This document shows, one piece after another, positions 7,570 through 14,912 of a stretch of DNA of 64,000 nt. A model generated the notes under the pieces. The model saw nothing but the letters and a program-made list of their open reading frames with translations, made no database searches and had not been told where the DNA came from. Within the stretch, counting starts at the first letter, position 1. The number at the start of each line of letters is the position of its first letter. The translations under genes and the position numbers were made by a program. This DNA comes from Paenibacillus mellifer (GTDB lineage: Bacteria; Bacillota; Bacilli; Paenibacillales; Paenibacillaceae): positions 1 through 64,000 of the forward strand of contig NZ_JALPRK010000007.1 in assembly GCF_023195895.1 (NCBI RefSeq). The letters are read 5' to 3'.

Positions 7570-8076
7570 ATGAAGATTAGATTAGCCTCTCTCAATGACA
7601 TTGAAGGAATTGCTAAAGTGCATTTAGAAAGCTGGAAGACTACATATAAGAATATTATTTCTGATTCATATTTATCCAATATAACTTTAGAAGGACGAAT
7701 TAGAAATTGGACTTGGGTTTTTAACAATTCCAATAATGGCGAAGTCATATACGTAATAGAAGATGAAAACAATCAAATCGTTGGATTTTTAAGTGGGGGG
7801 AAGAGCCGAGAATCTAATTTAGAATATGAAGCCGAACTATATGCGATTTATCTTTTGAAAGATGCCCAATGTAAAGGATATGGTAGATTGCTTTTTAATA
7901 GGTTTATTGAAGAATTAAAGTTAACGAAATATGAATCTATAATGCTTTGGGTACTAAAGGAAAACCCTGCAATTAATTTCTATAAAAAACTTGGTGGAGA
8001 ATATATTACTGAGAAAGAAATTCAAATTGGTGAAGATCGGTTAATTGAAATAGCTCTTGGTTGGAAAGATATATAA
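7570..8076 (+). CDS. GNAT-family N-acetyltransferase (cassette gene)
   Basis: A 168-residue acetyltransferase. The N-terminus (IRLASLNDIEGIAKVHLESWKTTYKNII) is typical of the RimI/YkkB-like group, with IVGFLSGG in strand 4, an acceptor-side AELYAIYLL strand, and the acetyl-CoA loop AQCKGYGRLLFNRFIEEL (Q-x-x-G-x-G/A, residues about 99-116). NPAINFYKKLGGEY is the conserved C-terminal helix-strand. The substrate is unknown. AAAGGAGAGATG provides the ribosome site. Its downstream attC site is broken, so this is the last intact forward cassette of the array. Confidence 0.87.
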   Translation: MKIRLASLNDIEGIAKVHLESWKTTYKNIISDSYLSNITLEGRIRNWTWVFNNSNNGEVIYVIEDENNQIVGFLSGGKSRESNLEYEAELYAIYLLKDAQCKGYGRLLFNRFIEELKLTKYESIMLWVLKENPAINFYKKLGGEYITEKEIQIGEDRLIEIALGWKDI

Positions 8077-8113
8077 AGCATTTACTAGATAATTCGATGA
8101 AGAGGGCGGCATC

Positions 8114-8130
8114 ATATAACACCGTATTAT
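8114..8130 (+). repeat. Truncated attC-like site l, right end of array
   Basis: ATATAAC (8114-8120) and ACCGTATT follow the last cassette, and then the similarity ends abruptly at TATACGAACC. GGGCGG at 8104-8109 is the complement of CCGCCC at the start of this cassette, confirming this is its 3' end. Confidence 0.65.
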
Positions 8131-8327
8131 ACGAACCTTTTTTTGCCCCTTCAGAAATGCCCGAATCCCTTTCCCCGCAAGGCGTTCTCCACTTTTCCCA
8201 CTTCGCTTTTGTCGCTTTGACTTCGCATAACTTGAATTTTCTCAGCTAAGATATACGAACCAGGCGCTGAAAAGATAAGCGAAAAACGAGATATACGCAC
8301 CTGTTTTTTTCGAGATATACGAAGCTG
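8126..8327 (+). repeat. Short repeats with core ATATACGMACC
   Basis: A related motif occurs at 8126-8137 (ATTATACGAACC), 8248-8261 (AAGATATACGAACC), 8286-8303 (ACGAGATATACGCACCTG) and 8310-8327 (TCGAGATATACGAAGCTG). Spacing is irregular, so this is not a CRISPR. The first copy sits exactly where the array breaks off. Its role is unknown. Confidence 0.5.
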
Positions 8328-8425
8328 ATAATTACAATATATCTTGTATCAATGAGTCTTTCAAAGGTGTGGAATTGAAGCGGTATATTAATGTCATATG
8401 AAAATAAAGCTATAAACTGAGGGTG

Positions 8426-8509
8426 ATGAGATTGAAAATCGTTAGTCTTCAAATTGTAAGTTTGAGACTGGAAAAATCAAACAGCGGTAGACCAAGACTT
8501 GAAAAATAA
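8426..8509 (+). CDS. Possible 27-residue basic peptide
   Basis: ATG at 8426 follows GAGGGTG closely. The peptide is amphipathic and basic (MRLKIVSLQIVSLRLEK then SNSGRPRLEK) and its stop lies inside a long hairpin (AACAGCGGTAG at about 8479 pairing with CTGCCGCTGTT near 8518-8528). This could be a leader peptide, a small toxin or chance. Nothing recognisable. Confidence 0.25.
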   Translation: MRLKIVSLQIVSLRLEKSNSGRPRLEK

Positions 8510-8530
8510 AATCTTAGACTGCCGCTGTTG

Positions 8531-8574
8531 TTATTGAACTAACGTTACTCGTTAGCGGAACGTTAGTTCAATAA
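8531..8574. repeat. Perfect 16-bp inverted repeat
   Basis: TTATTGAACTAACGTT (8531-8546) and AACGTTAGTTCAATAA (8559-8574) are perfect inverted copies around a 12-base loop. It contains AACGTTAG, the same octamer that ends many attC sites, in both directions. It may be a terminator-like or recombination-related structure. The rest of 8077-8724 holds only the features listed separately. Confidence 0.6.
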
Positions 8575-8613
8575 ATTTCAAATTCAAAGTATTTTTGTGC
8601 CCGCGAGTATACC

Positions 8614-8720
8614 TGATAACGTTGTATCTTCACGAATCCGAAAGACTGAGACAATTTAATTGCCTGATGGCTTCGCCATCTTGCCCTGCAAGATTTTCTG
8701 CCCGACTCTACTACTTCGAA
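8614..8720 (-). repeat. Reverse-orientation attC-like end (site m)
   Basis: Read on the minus strand the interval ends with GGATTCGTGAAGATACAACG and R'-like GTTATCA (8620-8614), closely matching the right half of the forward sites. An interior hairpin (GATGGCGAAGCCATC) is present. The left half is not clear. It lies just after the stop codon of the minus-strand gene 8725-9678, as expected if that gene were an inverted cassette. Confidence 0.6.
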
Positions 8721-8724
8721 AAAC

Positions 8725-9678
8725 TTAGTTTAGTTCTTTCAAAGCAATTTTTGAAATGTATATAACATAAGATAAAATCCTATCAATAAAGTACCTTGAT
8801 TCATCCAGTGTAATAGAACTTATATCGAAATCACCATGTCTAATATCTGTGTAGTCTTCATGAAATAACTTCCATAGCTTATGACCTTCTGTCACTATCA
8901 CTTTGGGTCCCCATACTTCACGGTTGTTTACCATATGATTATTGGCTCCACTTACATCTTTTGTATCTGTTATCCGCTTCATAAGTGCTTCCATTGCTGA
9001 TAAACAGTCTCTAATAGCATCTTTTCTTGCCCTTGGATTTTCAGATCTTTTTAATTGTTCTTTTGCTTGTTCTATATGATCAGCTGTTTGCTTACACAGC
9101 TTTCTTGTTAATTCTGCTACACTTTCAATTTCAATAGTTTTTGTAGTATTGTGATTGATACATATCCAAGGTTCTTCCAAATTGTCACTTAATCTATATC
9201 CGAAATTAACAAATTCGAATATCTCGTTAAGATCATCAACTATAAAGGCTTCAAGAAAATTAAACGTGATATCACTAACTGCATCCATAAATCTTGCAAA
9301 TGGTACTTCTCCGAGCGAATCAATATTTCTCTCAAGATCGCGTATTAGATAATCCCAGCCCCAGTTTTTTGTTCTTTCAACGTAAGAATATTCTGCAATT
9401 TTATTCACTATTACTTCCATTACTGAATCATTAACAAGTCTTCCCGGTCCTGAGTAAGAGTCAATTTTCAAACGAGCTCCCTTTATCAAGATACTGGGCA
9501 TGCTTGTTAACAGCTTATTAGGTACTTCATTCATTATGTATGTCTCGTTATCATACGACATATGGTCTGGGTAAGATTCTTTGAATTTTTTCATATTTAC
9601 CTCGCTATCTTCATATTTCAAATACGCTTTAGTTAAGTACTTCACAAAATTCCATATCCGAAGTATTCGCGAAATCAT
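8725..9678 (-). CDS. Putative HEPN/abortive-infection-type protein
   Basis: A 317-residue soluble protein. The C-terminal third (residues about 210-317) is helical and contains RKDAIRDCLSAMEALMKRITD and later LWKLFHEDYTDIRHGDFD, resembling the C-terminal domain of abortive-infection proteins (Abi_C/HEPN-like), where an R..H element cleaves RNA. Here only RH of the HEPN motif is seen, so this is tentative. The N-terminal part is unassigned. AGGTG precedes the start by eight bases. It is followed by an attC-like end in its own orientation and is divergent from the nuclease-like gene at 9989, suggesting a linked defence pair or an inverted cassette. Confidence 0.55.
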   Translation of the reverse strand: MISRILRIWNFVKYLTKAYLKYEDSEVNMKKFKESYPDHMSYDNETYIMNEVPNKLLTSMPSILIKGARLKIDSYSGPGRLVNDSVMEVIVNKIAEYSYVERTKNWGWDYLIRDLERNIDSLGEVPFARFMDAVSDITFNFLEAFIVDDLNEIFEFVNFGYRLSDNLEEPWICINHNTTKTIEIESVAELTRKLCKQTADHIEQAKEQLKRSENPRARKDAIRDCLSAMEALMKRITDTKDVSGANNHMVNNREVWGPKVIVTEGHKLWKLFHEDYTDIRHGDFDISSITLDESRYFIDRILSYVIYISKIALKELN

Positions 9679-9724
9679 AGTAAGACACCTGCCGCAGGTA
9701 GGAGAAATGGTATAAATTGAGCAT

Positions 9725-9766
9725 AAGGAGGTAGCAGATCAGGTTTGGTTCTGCGCCTCCTTTTTG
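9725..9766 (+). terminator. Rho-independent terminator
   Basis: AAGGAGG...GCAGA pairs with TCTGC...CCTCCTT and is followed by TTTTTGTTTG. No gene ends on the plus strand here, so it may terminate a small RNA or be left from a lost gene. Confidence 0.6.
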
Positions 9767-9839
9767 TTTGATATTTCCAATTGTGATTCGCCGTGTTAAA
9801 ATTTATGGAATGGTGTATTTAGGTTACTTCTCTACTGAA

Positions 9840-9928
9840 ATAAAAAAGTTATTAAAGCAAGAGCAGATGAAGTTTTTGATCCCGACTTCCCTTATGATGA
9901 AAAGTTTCCAGAGATTAAATTTCAATGA
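9840..9928 (+). pseudogene. C-terminal remnant of an unidentified gene
   Basis: A frame without a start codon encodes KVIKARADEVFDPDFPYD and then EKFPEIKFQ before TGA at 9926-9928. The composition is clearly protein-like, unlike the overlapping 70-codon frame. It seems to be the 3' end of a gene deleted when the neighbouring DNA arrived. Confidence 0.4.
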
Positions 9929-9988
9929 AGTCCAAAATAAAGAAATAATGTGCAAGAGAAAAGAAAATGTTTGGAGGTGAGCGATGTA

Positions 9989-12900
9989 ATGAAAAAATCC
10001 ATATCCCCATATGAGCTTTTAAAAGCTAAAAGACCTGAAAAATACTCCGACTCTACAATTATCCGTAAAGCAAATTTAAATAGAGAAATATTTGACTTTT
10101 ATCTTGATAGCTTAACAAGCAGAGGACAAGAAAAGAATTTTGAGGTATTCTGCAGACGCATGGCAGAACATGAAATATGTCCAAACCTTCTACCTCAGAC
10201 TGGACCAACCGGAGGAGGAGATAGTAAGGTGGATTCGGAAACATATCCGGTATCCGATGATTTATCTTTATCATGGTTTAGTGGTATAGGAAGAGAAGCA
10301 TCTTCCGAAAGATGGGCTTTTGCGATAAGTGCAAAAAGGGACTGGAGATCCAAAATCAAATCAGATGTTAAGAATATCGTTTCCACATCCAGAGAATACA
10401 AAAAAATCTTTTTTATAAGCAATCAATATATTCCTGATAAGAAACGAGCAGCTATAGAAGACGAATTATCCAATCAATATAATATTGAAACTAGAGTGCT
10501 TGATAGATCATGGATATTGGATAAACTGTTTTCAAACCATCGTGAACAAATAGCGGTTGAGTCTTTTGGGCTTTCAGATTCATTTGCTGATGAACGGAAA
10601 GTAGGCCCATTAGATTATAAACGTCAGTCAGAGTTGGAGAAAATAGAAAAAGAGATAAGTCAATACATCGTTGAAGGAATAAACAGTATTGCTCTTGTAG
10701 AGAATGCAACACAAGCAGCAATATTAAGTAGGGAACTAGAACTGTCGTTTGATATTACAAAGGGACGTTTTGAGAGAGCTATTGCGCTTTCAGATAAATA
10801 CGGAACGATCATTCAGCAAAAAGAATGTGCTTATCAATGGGCATGGACTTTGTATTGGTGGTATGAAAAGTTCGATCTGTTCTATGAAAAGTATTGTATA
10901 TATGAAACTATTATTCTTGATGGTAATAATTTCTTTGACCTTGAACGATTAACAAATCTATGGATGAATCTATATACTATAACTGGAGGCAAGTTTGAAG
11001 TAAGCAAGTTTGAAGTACACACTAAAACGTTGATAGAAGAATACAGAAGATTTATTGACAATAAGACACGCCCTAATGCTGCTTTGGAAGCTAGGGCTAA
11101 CTTTGTCTTTGTAAAATTAATGCTTGGGGATAATGTCGATGAGTTAGTTGATGAACTAACGCAGATCATTAATGATTGTGATGGGGTTCTTGATTTTAGC
11201 CTTGATACACTTTCTGAATTGATTATGAATGTTAGCCCAAATTTAAAGGATAGTCCCCAATATGATTCCTTATTTGATACAATAATTTCAGCTTCAAGCA
11301 GCAGAAAACAAGAATTAGTTTCTGCAAAATTACTCTTAAAACGAGGAGAGCAACTAATTGAATCAAAACCATATAGCGCTATACGTTATATTGGTCGTGC
11401 CCTCCAAAAATTATATAAAGATGAGAGTAAAAATGAGTACTTGTTGGCAATGACTTTAATGGCTCACGCTTGTGAAAAAGCTGGCTTATTGTGGGCGGGA
11501 CGTGGTTATTACCTTAATGCTTTCTTTATCGCCTTTATTGATTACATGAAGTTTGGAAATGTCAGTCCCTTATTAGTTGGTTGTTCTACCGAACTAAAGA
11601 TGATTGAACTTCGGCATGGGAGAATTCCTCATTCGCTAGAATGGTATAAGTTAGATCGACTGGTAAAAGGTCTCCTAATATCAAGTGGTTACGATGCAAC
11701 GAGACTAAACGAAATCGATGATATCAACTTATACGATGCAATATTGGGAATGCTTCTTTTAAGAACATCTTTTGAGGATCTCCACTCACTTGCATCATTA
11801 CCAGATGTATTAGATCATGAAGGTCTTCATATGGCTGCCATTGGATTGAAATATGCACTAGGCTATATAGATGAAGAGATTCAGAAATCTTACAACGATG
11901 ATAAAAAGTCTATAGAAGAATTTATGCAGCAATGGTATAACCAACCAGCAAAAGAGCAAATACCGGATATACCGATATTTGTTATCGATGGCACCCAGTA
12001 TTTTTCTTCAAAAATAATGGGATGTCTGATTAATATTGAATCAGATGCCAAATTTCCATGCATCGAATTAGCCGAAAGTATATTAGCTGCAATCGAAAGC
12101 TTCCTTGCAACGGCTATTTTAGATGGATTGGTAGGGATGATTCCCCGAGCAACGATTAAAGTTAAATATGTTGAGTCGGTAAAATACCATCTTGACTTCA
12201 AAAATGAACCCAGTGATATTGAACCTATATTCACTATTACTTGCTCTGATTTTGGTGAGGAAGAATTTTTTGAAGCGCAGCAACAAACTAAACAGTTTAT
12301 TCTTAATTTCTTTGCGGCATTTATTGCTCAAATAATAATGTTTAGAAATACAGAGCAGCTTGAAAAACTGATAATTGAGGATCAAGCTTTCGAAAGATCA
12401 TTGAATTTTACAAGCAGTATTTTTATCATTGCTGATTTATTCGGTAAGAATATGCTCTCTTTAAATAAATGGCTAAATCCTGAGGGGAATAATTATCCGT
12501 TAATACGAGATAGCACAATTAGATTTCAGTTAGATAAGTTGGATGTAGGCCAGACAGATAAGAAAAAAATAAACCGTGGAAAGTCGGATAATAAGGAGAA
12601 GTTTGATACTGAATCAGTAAGTCAAAAAGACATTGAAATTACAAAAATAATAAATATACCATTATGGAACAGGGCACAGTGGAAAGGAATTTTCTTTGGT
12701 TGGACTAATGATAATGGGCCTCCTTTATTAGCTTTAGCATTTAATAATAAAGAAGCAGCTATTTCGATTTTCAAACAATGGCATACCTTAGTGGGTAAGG
12801 CTGATGAAAATGATAAAATACGAGTTGGAATAATAAAAGGAATTGATAATAAAAATCCCTTCTTTTATAAGGCGATATTAACCGCAAATCTTGAGAACTC

Positions 12901-13249
12901 ATTAGATTCGCAAAAAGCTGGATTGATTACTGTTCTTTCAAGGTTTCATACAATGGATGTTGACAATGATTTTAATCTTAGAAATTTCGAAAGTGCCCTA
13001 AAAAAGGTAGAGTCAACATGGAAATACATTATACTTCCTGCTTATATAAATCCCAAGAACCAGAGGCCAGAATTGTTATTTGACTATCATATCCTGAAAA
13101 AACATATTAAAATAAAAAATGCATGGGAATTAGAAGAAGATGACTGGCTTACTTACGCTATTACTCCTGATGATAAGCCGATTATTCCGCCATTCGTTAA
13201 ACATGCTCGGATTATGGATTATATTGAAAATTTAAAGCGAACCCATTAA
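9989..13249 (+). CDS. Large protein with nuclease-like N-terminus and helical repeats
   Basis: A 1086-residue protein. The start at 9989 is chosen for GGAGGTGA eight bases upstream. Residues 50-125 contain EKNFEVFCRRMAE, TGGGDSKVDSE and WAFAISAKRDWRSKI, the layout of Mrr/Cap4-like restriction-endonuclease folds (GGxD, then a strand ending in xAK), with an unusual Ser before AK. Residues 125-195 complete an alpha/beta domain (KKIFFISNQYIP, then NIETRVLDRSWILDKLF). The rest (about 200-850) is helical and TPR-like, with a polar, Lys-rich linker near 860-890 and a C-terminal domain. I see no P-loop, so it is not a STAND NTPase. It may be a DNA-cleaving defence effector whose repeats sense a trigger. 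It stands alone, with a terminator after it. Confidence 0.6.
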   Translation: MKKSISPYELLKAKRPEKYSDSTIIRKANLNREIFDFYLDSLTSRGQEKNFEVFCRRMAEHEICPNLLPQTGPTGGGDSKVDSETYPVSDDLSLSWFSGIGREASSERWAFAISAKRDWRSKIKSDVKNIVSTSREYKKIFFISNQYIPDKKRAAIEDELSNQYNIETRVLDRSWILDKLFSNHREQIAVESFGLSDSFADERKVGPLDYKRQSELEKIEKEISQYIVEGINSIALVENATQAAILSRELELSFDITKGRFERAIALSDKYGTIIQQKECAYQWAWTLYWWYEKFDLFYEKYCIYETIILDGNNFFDLERLTNLWMNLYTITGGKFEVSKFEVHTKTLIEEYRRFIDNKTRPNAALEARANFVFVKLMLGDNVDELVDELTQIINDCDGVLDFSLDTLSELIMNVSPNLKDSPQYDSLFDTIISASSSRKQELVSAKLLLKRGEQLIESKPYSAIRYIGRALQKLYKDESKNEYLLAMTLMAHACEKAGLLWAGRGYYLNAFFIAFIDYMKFGNVSPLLVGCSTELKMIELRHGRIPHSLEWYKLDRLVKGLLISSGYDATRLNEIDDINLYDAILGMLLLRTSFEDLHSLASLPDVLDHEGLHMAAIGLKYALGYIDEEIQKSYNDDKKSIEEFMQQWYNQPAKEQIPDIPIFVIDGTQYFSSKIMGCLINIESDAKFPCIELAESILAAIESFLATAILDGLVGMIPRATIKVKYVESVKYHLDFKNEPSDIEPIFTITCSDFGEEEFFEAQQQTKQFILNFFAAFIAQIIMFRNTEQLEKLIIEDQAFERSLNFTSSIFIIADLFGKNMLSLNKWLNPEGNNYPLIRDSTIRFQLDKLDVGQTDKKKINRGKSDNKEKFDTESVSQKDIEITKIINIPLWNRAQWKGIFFGWTNDNGPPLLALAFNNKEAAISIFKQWHTLVGKADENDKIRVGIIKGIDNKNPFFYKAILTANLENSLDSQKAGLITVLSRFHTMDVDNDFNLRNFESALKKVESTWKYIILPAYINPKNQRPELLFDYHILKKHIKIKNAWELEEDDWLTYAITPDDKPIIPPFVKHARIMDYIENLKRTH

Positions 13250-13269
13250 GTCATATGAGTTGTTATATG

Positions 13270-13303
13270 AAAGGCCACCTTTGATAGGTGGTCTTTCACT
13301 TTC
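13270..13303 (+). terminator. Terminator after the large nuclease-like gene
   Basis: AAAGGCCACCT and AGGTGGTCTTT form an 11-bp stem with a five-base loop, followed by a T-rich tract. Confidence 0.75.
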
Positions 13304-13441
13304 TTGGCTATGATCATCAATCACTTGCAATGGCAAGTGAACCCTCATTAACCCTTAGCTAAAGCTGCTGAAAATGTAGACTTAACCTAAATTTAGTTCT
13401 AACCTCAATTCAATTAAATTGCCCATTAATAAATTGTCGCA

Positions 13442-13480
13442 GCACCAAGCTCTATTTCGAGTTTGGTGCTGTTTTTTTTT
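13442..13480 (+). terminator. Rho-independent terminator
   Basis: GCACCAAGCTC pairs with GAGTTTGGTGC around TATTTC, followed by nine T residues. It marks the boundary between the AT-rich accessory DNA and the conjugative element. Confidence 0.75.
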
Positions 13481-13499
13481 ATTTTCGATTTTTTTTTGA

Positions 13500-13975
13500 A
13501 AGAAGGGTCCGGTTTGACCTCAAAAATGAAAAGGATGGTAGAGGGACACGTCCTCGACCGTTCTTTGACAATAACATAACTTCTCATCCGGTACGTTCCC
13601 CGCATGCCTGAAAGGGAAAGCCATTTTGCAGGTACGCCACGACCATCCTTATTTATAGGGTGCTAGCGATCATTACCTAAGCAAAAATAAATGGTGGTAT
13701 CATTTAGGCGATAATCCGTGCGGAGGGGATAATGATACATCCGTCTAGCCACAGTTATCGCAATGGGGGCGGCTTGCAGTGATCCTGGGAGAGGCGACAG
13801 CCTATGAGGACGGCTAACCACTGTCCGCCGGACGAGATTATTTTTGTTATGCAAACCCCTGTTTAAAAACATTGGCATTGTGACCATTGAAAAGTGATGA
13901 GAAGCAGATTTGGATTTCAACACTTTACGACGGTTTAAGACCTCCGCGAAACGACGACAAATTAAAATAGGAATA
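13500..13975. other. Non-coding, hairpin-rich stretch upstream of parA
   Basis: No convincing gene lies in this stretch. It contains several inverted repeats: GTATCATT (13694 region) with AATGATAC (about 13730), GCGATAA with TTATCGC (about 13709 and 13756), and GC-rich stems between 13770 and 13840. It could be a structured RNA, a partition or replication site, or an element end. I cannot match it to a known RNA class. Confidence 0.45.
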
Positions 13976-13978
13976 TCC

Positions 13979-14009
13979 AAGAGAACGATTTTTTTGGCGT
14001 TCTCTTTTT
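13979..14009 (+). terminator. Terminator upstream of parA
   Basis: AAGAGAACG pairs with CGTTCTCTT and is followed by TTTTTA. It would end a transcript from the non-coding stretch. Confidence 0.75.
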
Positions 14010-14026
14010 ACATAGATATTCTTTAT

Positions 14027-14064
14027 AAGCCGGTTGCCCTGAATGCCAGAGCAACCGGCTTTAT
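14027..14064 (+). terminator. Hairpin in the parA leader
   Basis: AAGCCGGTTGC (14027-14037) and GCAACCGGCTT (14051-14061) are perfect complements. The T-run is short (TTTAT). It sits about 20 bases before parA and may act as an attenuator or as a ParB-type or transcription-factor site. Confidence 0.5.
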
Positions 14065-14084
14065 GCGTGAAAGGAGATTCTAAC

Positions 14085-14912
14085 ATGTCCAAAGTAATCG
14101 CCCTCGCCAATCAGAAGGGCGGCGTGGGCAAGACGACAACTGCAGTTAATTTGGGAATCGGGCTGGCTGCCGAGGGCAACAAGGTTCTGCTGTTGGATGC
14201 GGATGCGCAGGGCAACCTGACGGATTCGTTAGGCTTCCATGAACCGGATAGTCTGTCCATTTCACTCGCCACAATGCTAGTGAAAAGCATGACGGAGGAG
14301 CCGTATGAACCGAAGGAAGGCATTCTGCATCATCATGAAGGTATTGACCTGATGCCGGGAAACATCGAATTATCGGCAGTCGAAGTGGCACTCGTCAATA
14401 CGATGAGCAGGGAAACGATTATGCGTTCGTACATTGATTCCGTAAAAGCAGATTACGATTTTATCCTGATCGACTGTATGCCGAGCTTGGGCATGATGAC
14501 GATCAACGCATTGGCAGCGGCGGATAGCGTCATCATCCCGGTACAGGCACACTATCTGCCCGCCAAAGGCATGACGCAGCTTTTGCAGACGGTTGCCCGC
14601 GTTCGGCGTCAAATTAATCCGAAGCTGGCTGTGGACGGTGTGCTGCTCACGATGGTAGACAGCCGAACCAATTTCGCCAAAGACATTTCTTTAGTTTTGC
14701 GCCGAGATTATGGGGATAAGCTGCGTGTATTCAATACAGAAATCCCCCTGTCCATCAGAGCGGCGGAAACAAGTGCCAAAGGCAAAAGCATTTATGCCCA
14801 CGATCCGAACGGACAGGTTGCTAAAGCCTACGCTGCACTTACGAAGGAGGTGCAGGATATTGGCAGCGAAAGAAGATCGGCTCGCCAGCATAAAACTGAC
14901 CAAAGTCGATGA
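14085..14912 (+). CDS. parA: ParA-family partition ATPase
   Basis: A 275-residue ParA/Soj ATPase. The deviant Walker A is NQKGGVGKTTTAVNL (residues 9-23), Walker A' LLLDADAQGNLTDSL follows, and DFILIDCMPSLGMMTINAL is Walker B with the substrate loop. ParA binds DNA non-specifically and moves ParB-bound DNA. The start at 14085 follows AAAGGAGATT. The 3' end overlaps parB by 53 bases, so the two are coupled. Its presence at the head of a conjugative element suggests active segregation, of a plasmid or an excised circular form. Length is typical. Confidence 0.93.
   Translation: MSKVIALANQKGGVGKTTTAVNLGIGLAAEGNKVLLLDADAQGNLTDSLGFHEPDSLSISLATMLVKSMTEEPYEPKEGILHHHEGIDLMPGNIELSAVEVALVNTMSRETIMRSYIDSVKADYDFILIDCMPSLGMMTINALAAADSVIIPVQAHYLPAKGMTQLLQTVARVRRQINPKLAVDGVLLTMVDSRTNFAKDISLVLRRDYGDKLRVFNTEIPLSIRAAETSAKGKSIYAHDPNGQVAKAYAALTKEVQDIGSERRSARQHKTDQSR

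Larger units (their letters stand above)
1..8130 (+). mobile_element. Integron-like gene cassette array without a visible integrase
   Basis: About twelve small cassettes, mostly one gene each, are separated by related imperfect palindromes that look like attC sites. Each palindrome starts with a box ending in TAAC and closes with a GTTRNNN box followed by GAAA. In several cassettes the GTT box at the start is the exact reverse complement of the TAAC box at the cassette's own end (GTTAGGC/GCCTAAC, GTTAACT/AGTTAAC, GTTATAA/TTATAAC). This is what circular cassettes recombined at R' would leave. The first bases of the window (CTGAAAGG) match the inside of a cassette start, so the array probably continues to the left. 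No tyrosine integrase is present, so the enzyme and true left end are unknown. The right edge is a truncated site near 8130. Confidence 0.82.

Noticed and set aside
8248-8327. Possible CRISPR array
   Set aside because: Repeats are short, imperfect and irregularly spaced, and no cas genes are nearby.
9768-9980. A 70-codon plus-strand reading frame
   Set aside because: A different frame in the same place reads as a better protein remnant; this one is a shadow.
9989-13249. Avs/STAND-type antiviral NTPase
   Set aside because: No Walker A or B motif is present after the nuclease-like domain.
13262-13272. GTTATATGAAA resembling an attC R' box after the large nuclease-like gene
   Set aside because: It lacks the CGTGAAYAC arm and partner box, and overlaps an ordinary terminator.
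13500-13975. Group II intron or known large RNA (OLE, GOLLD)
   Set aside because: No domain V-like hairpin or familiar signature could be recognised; left as an unassigned structured region.
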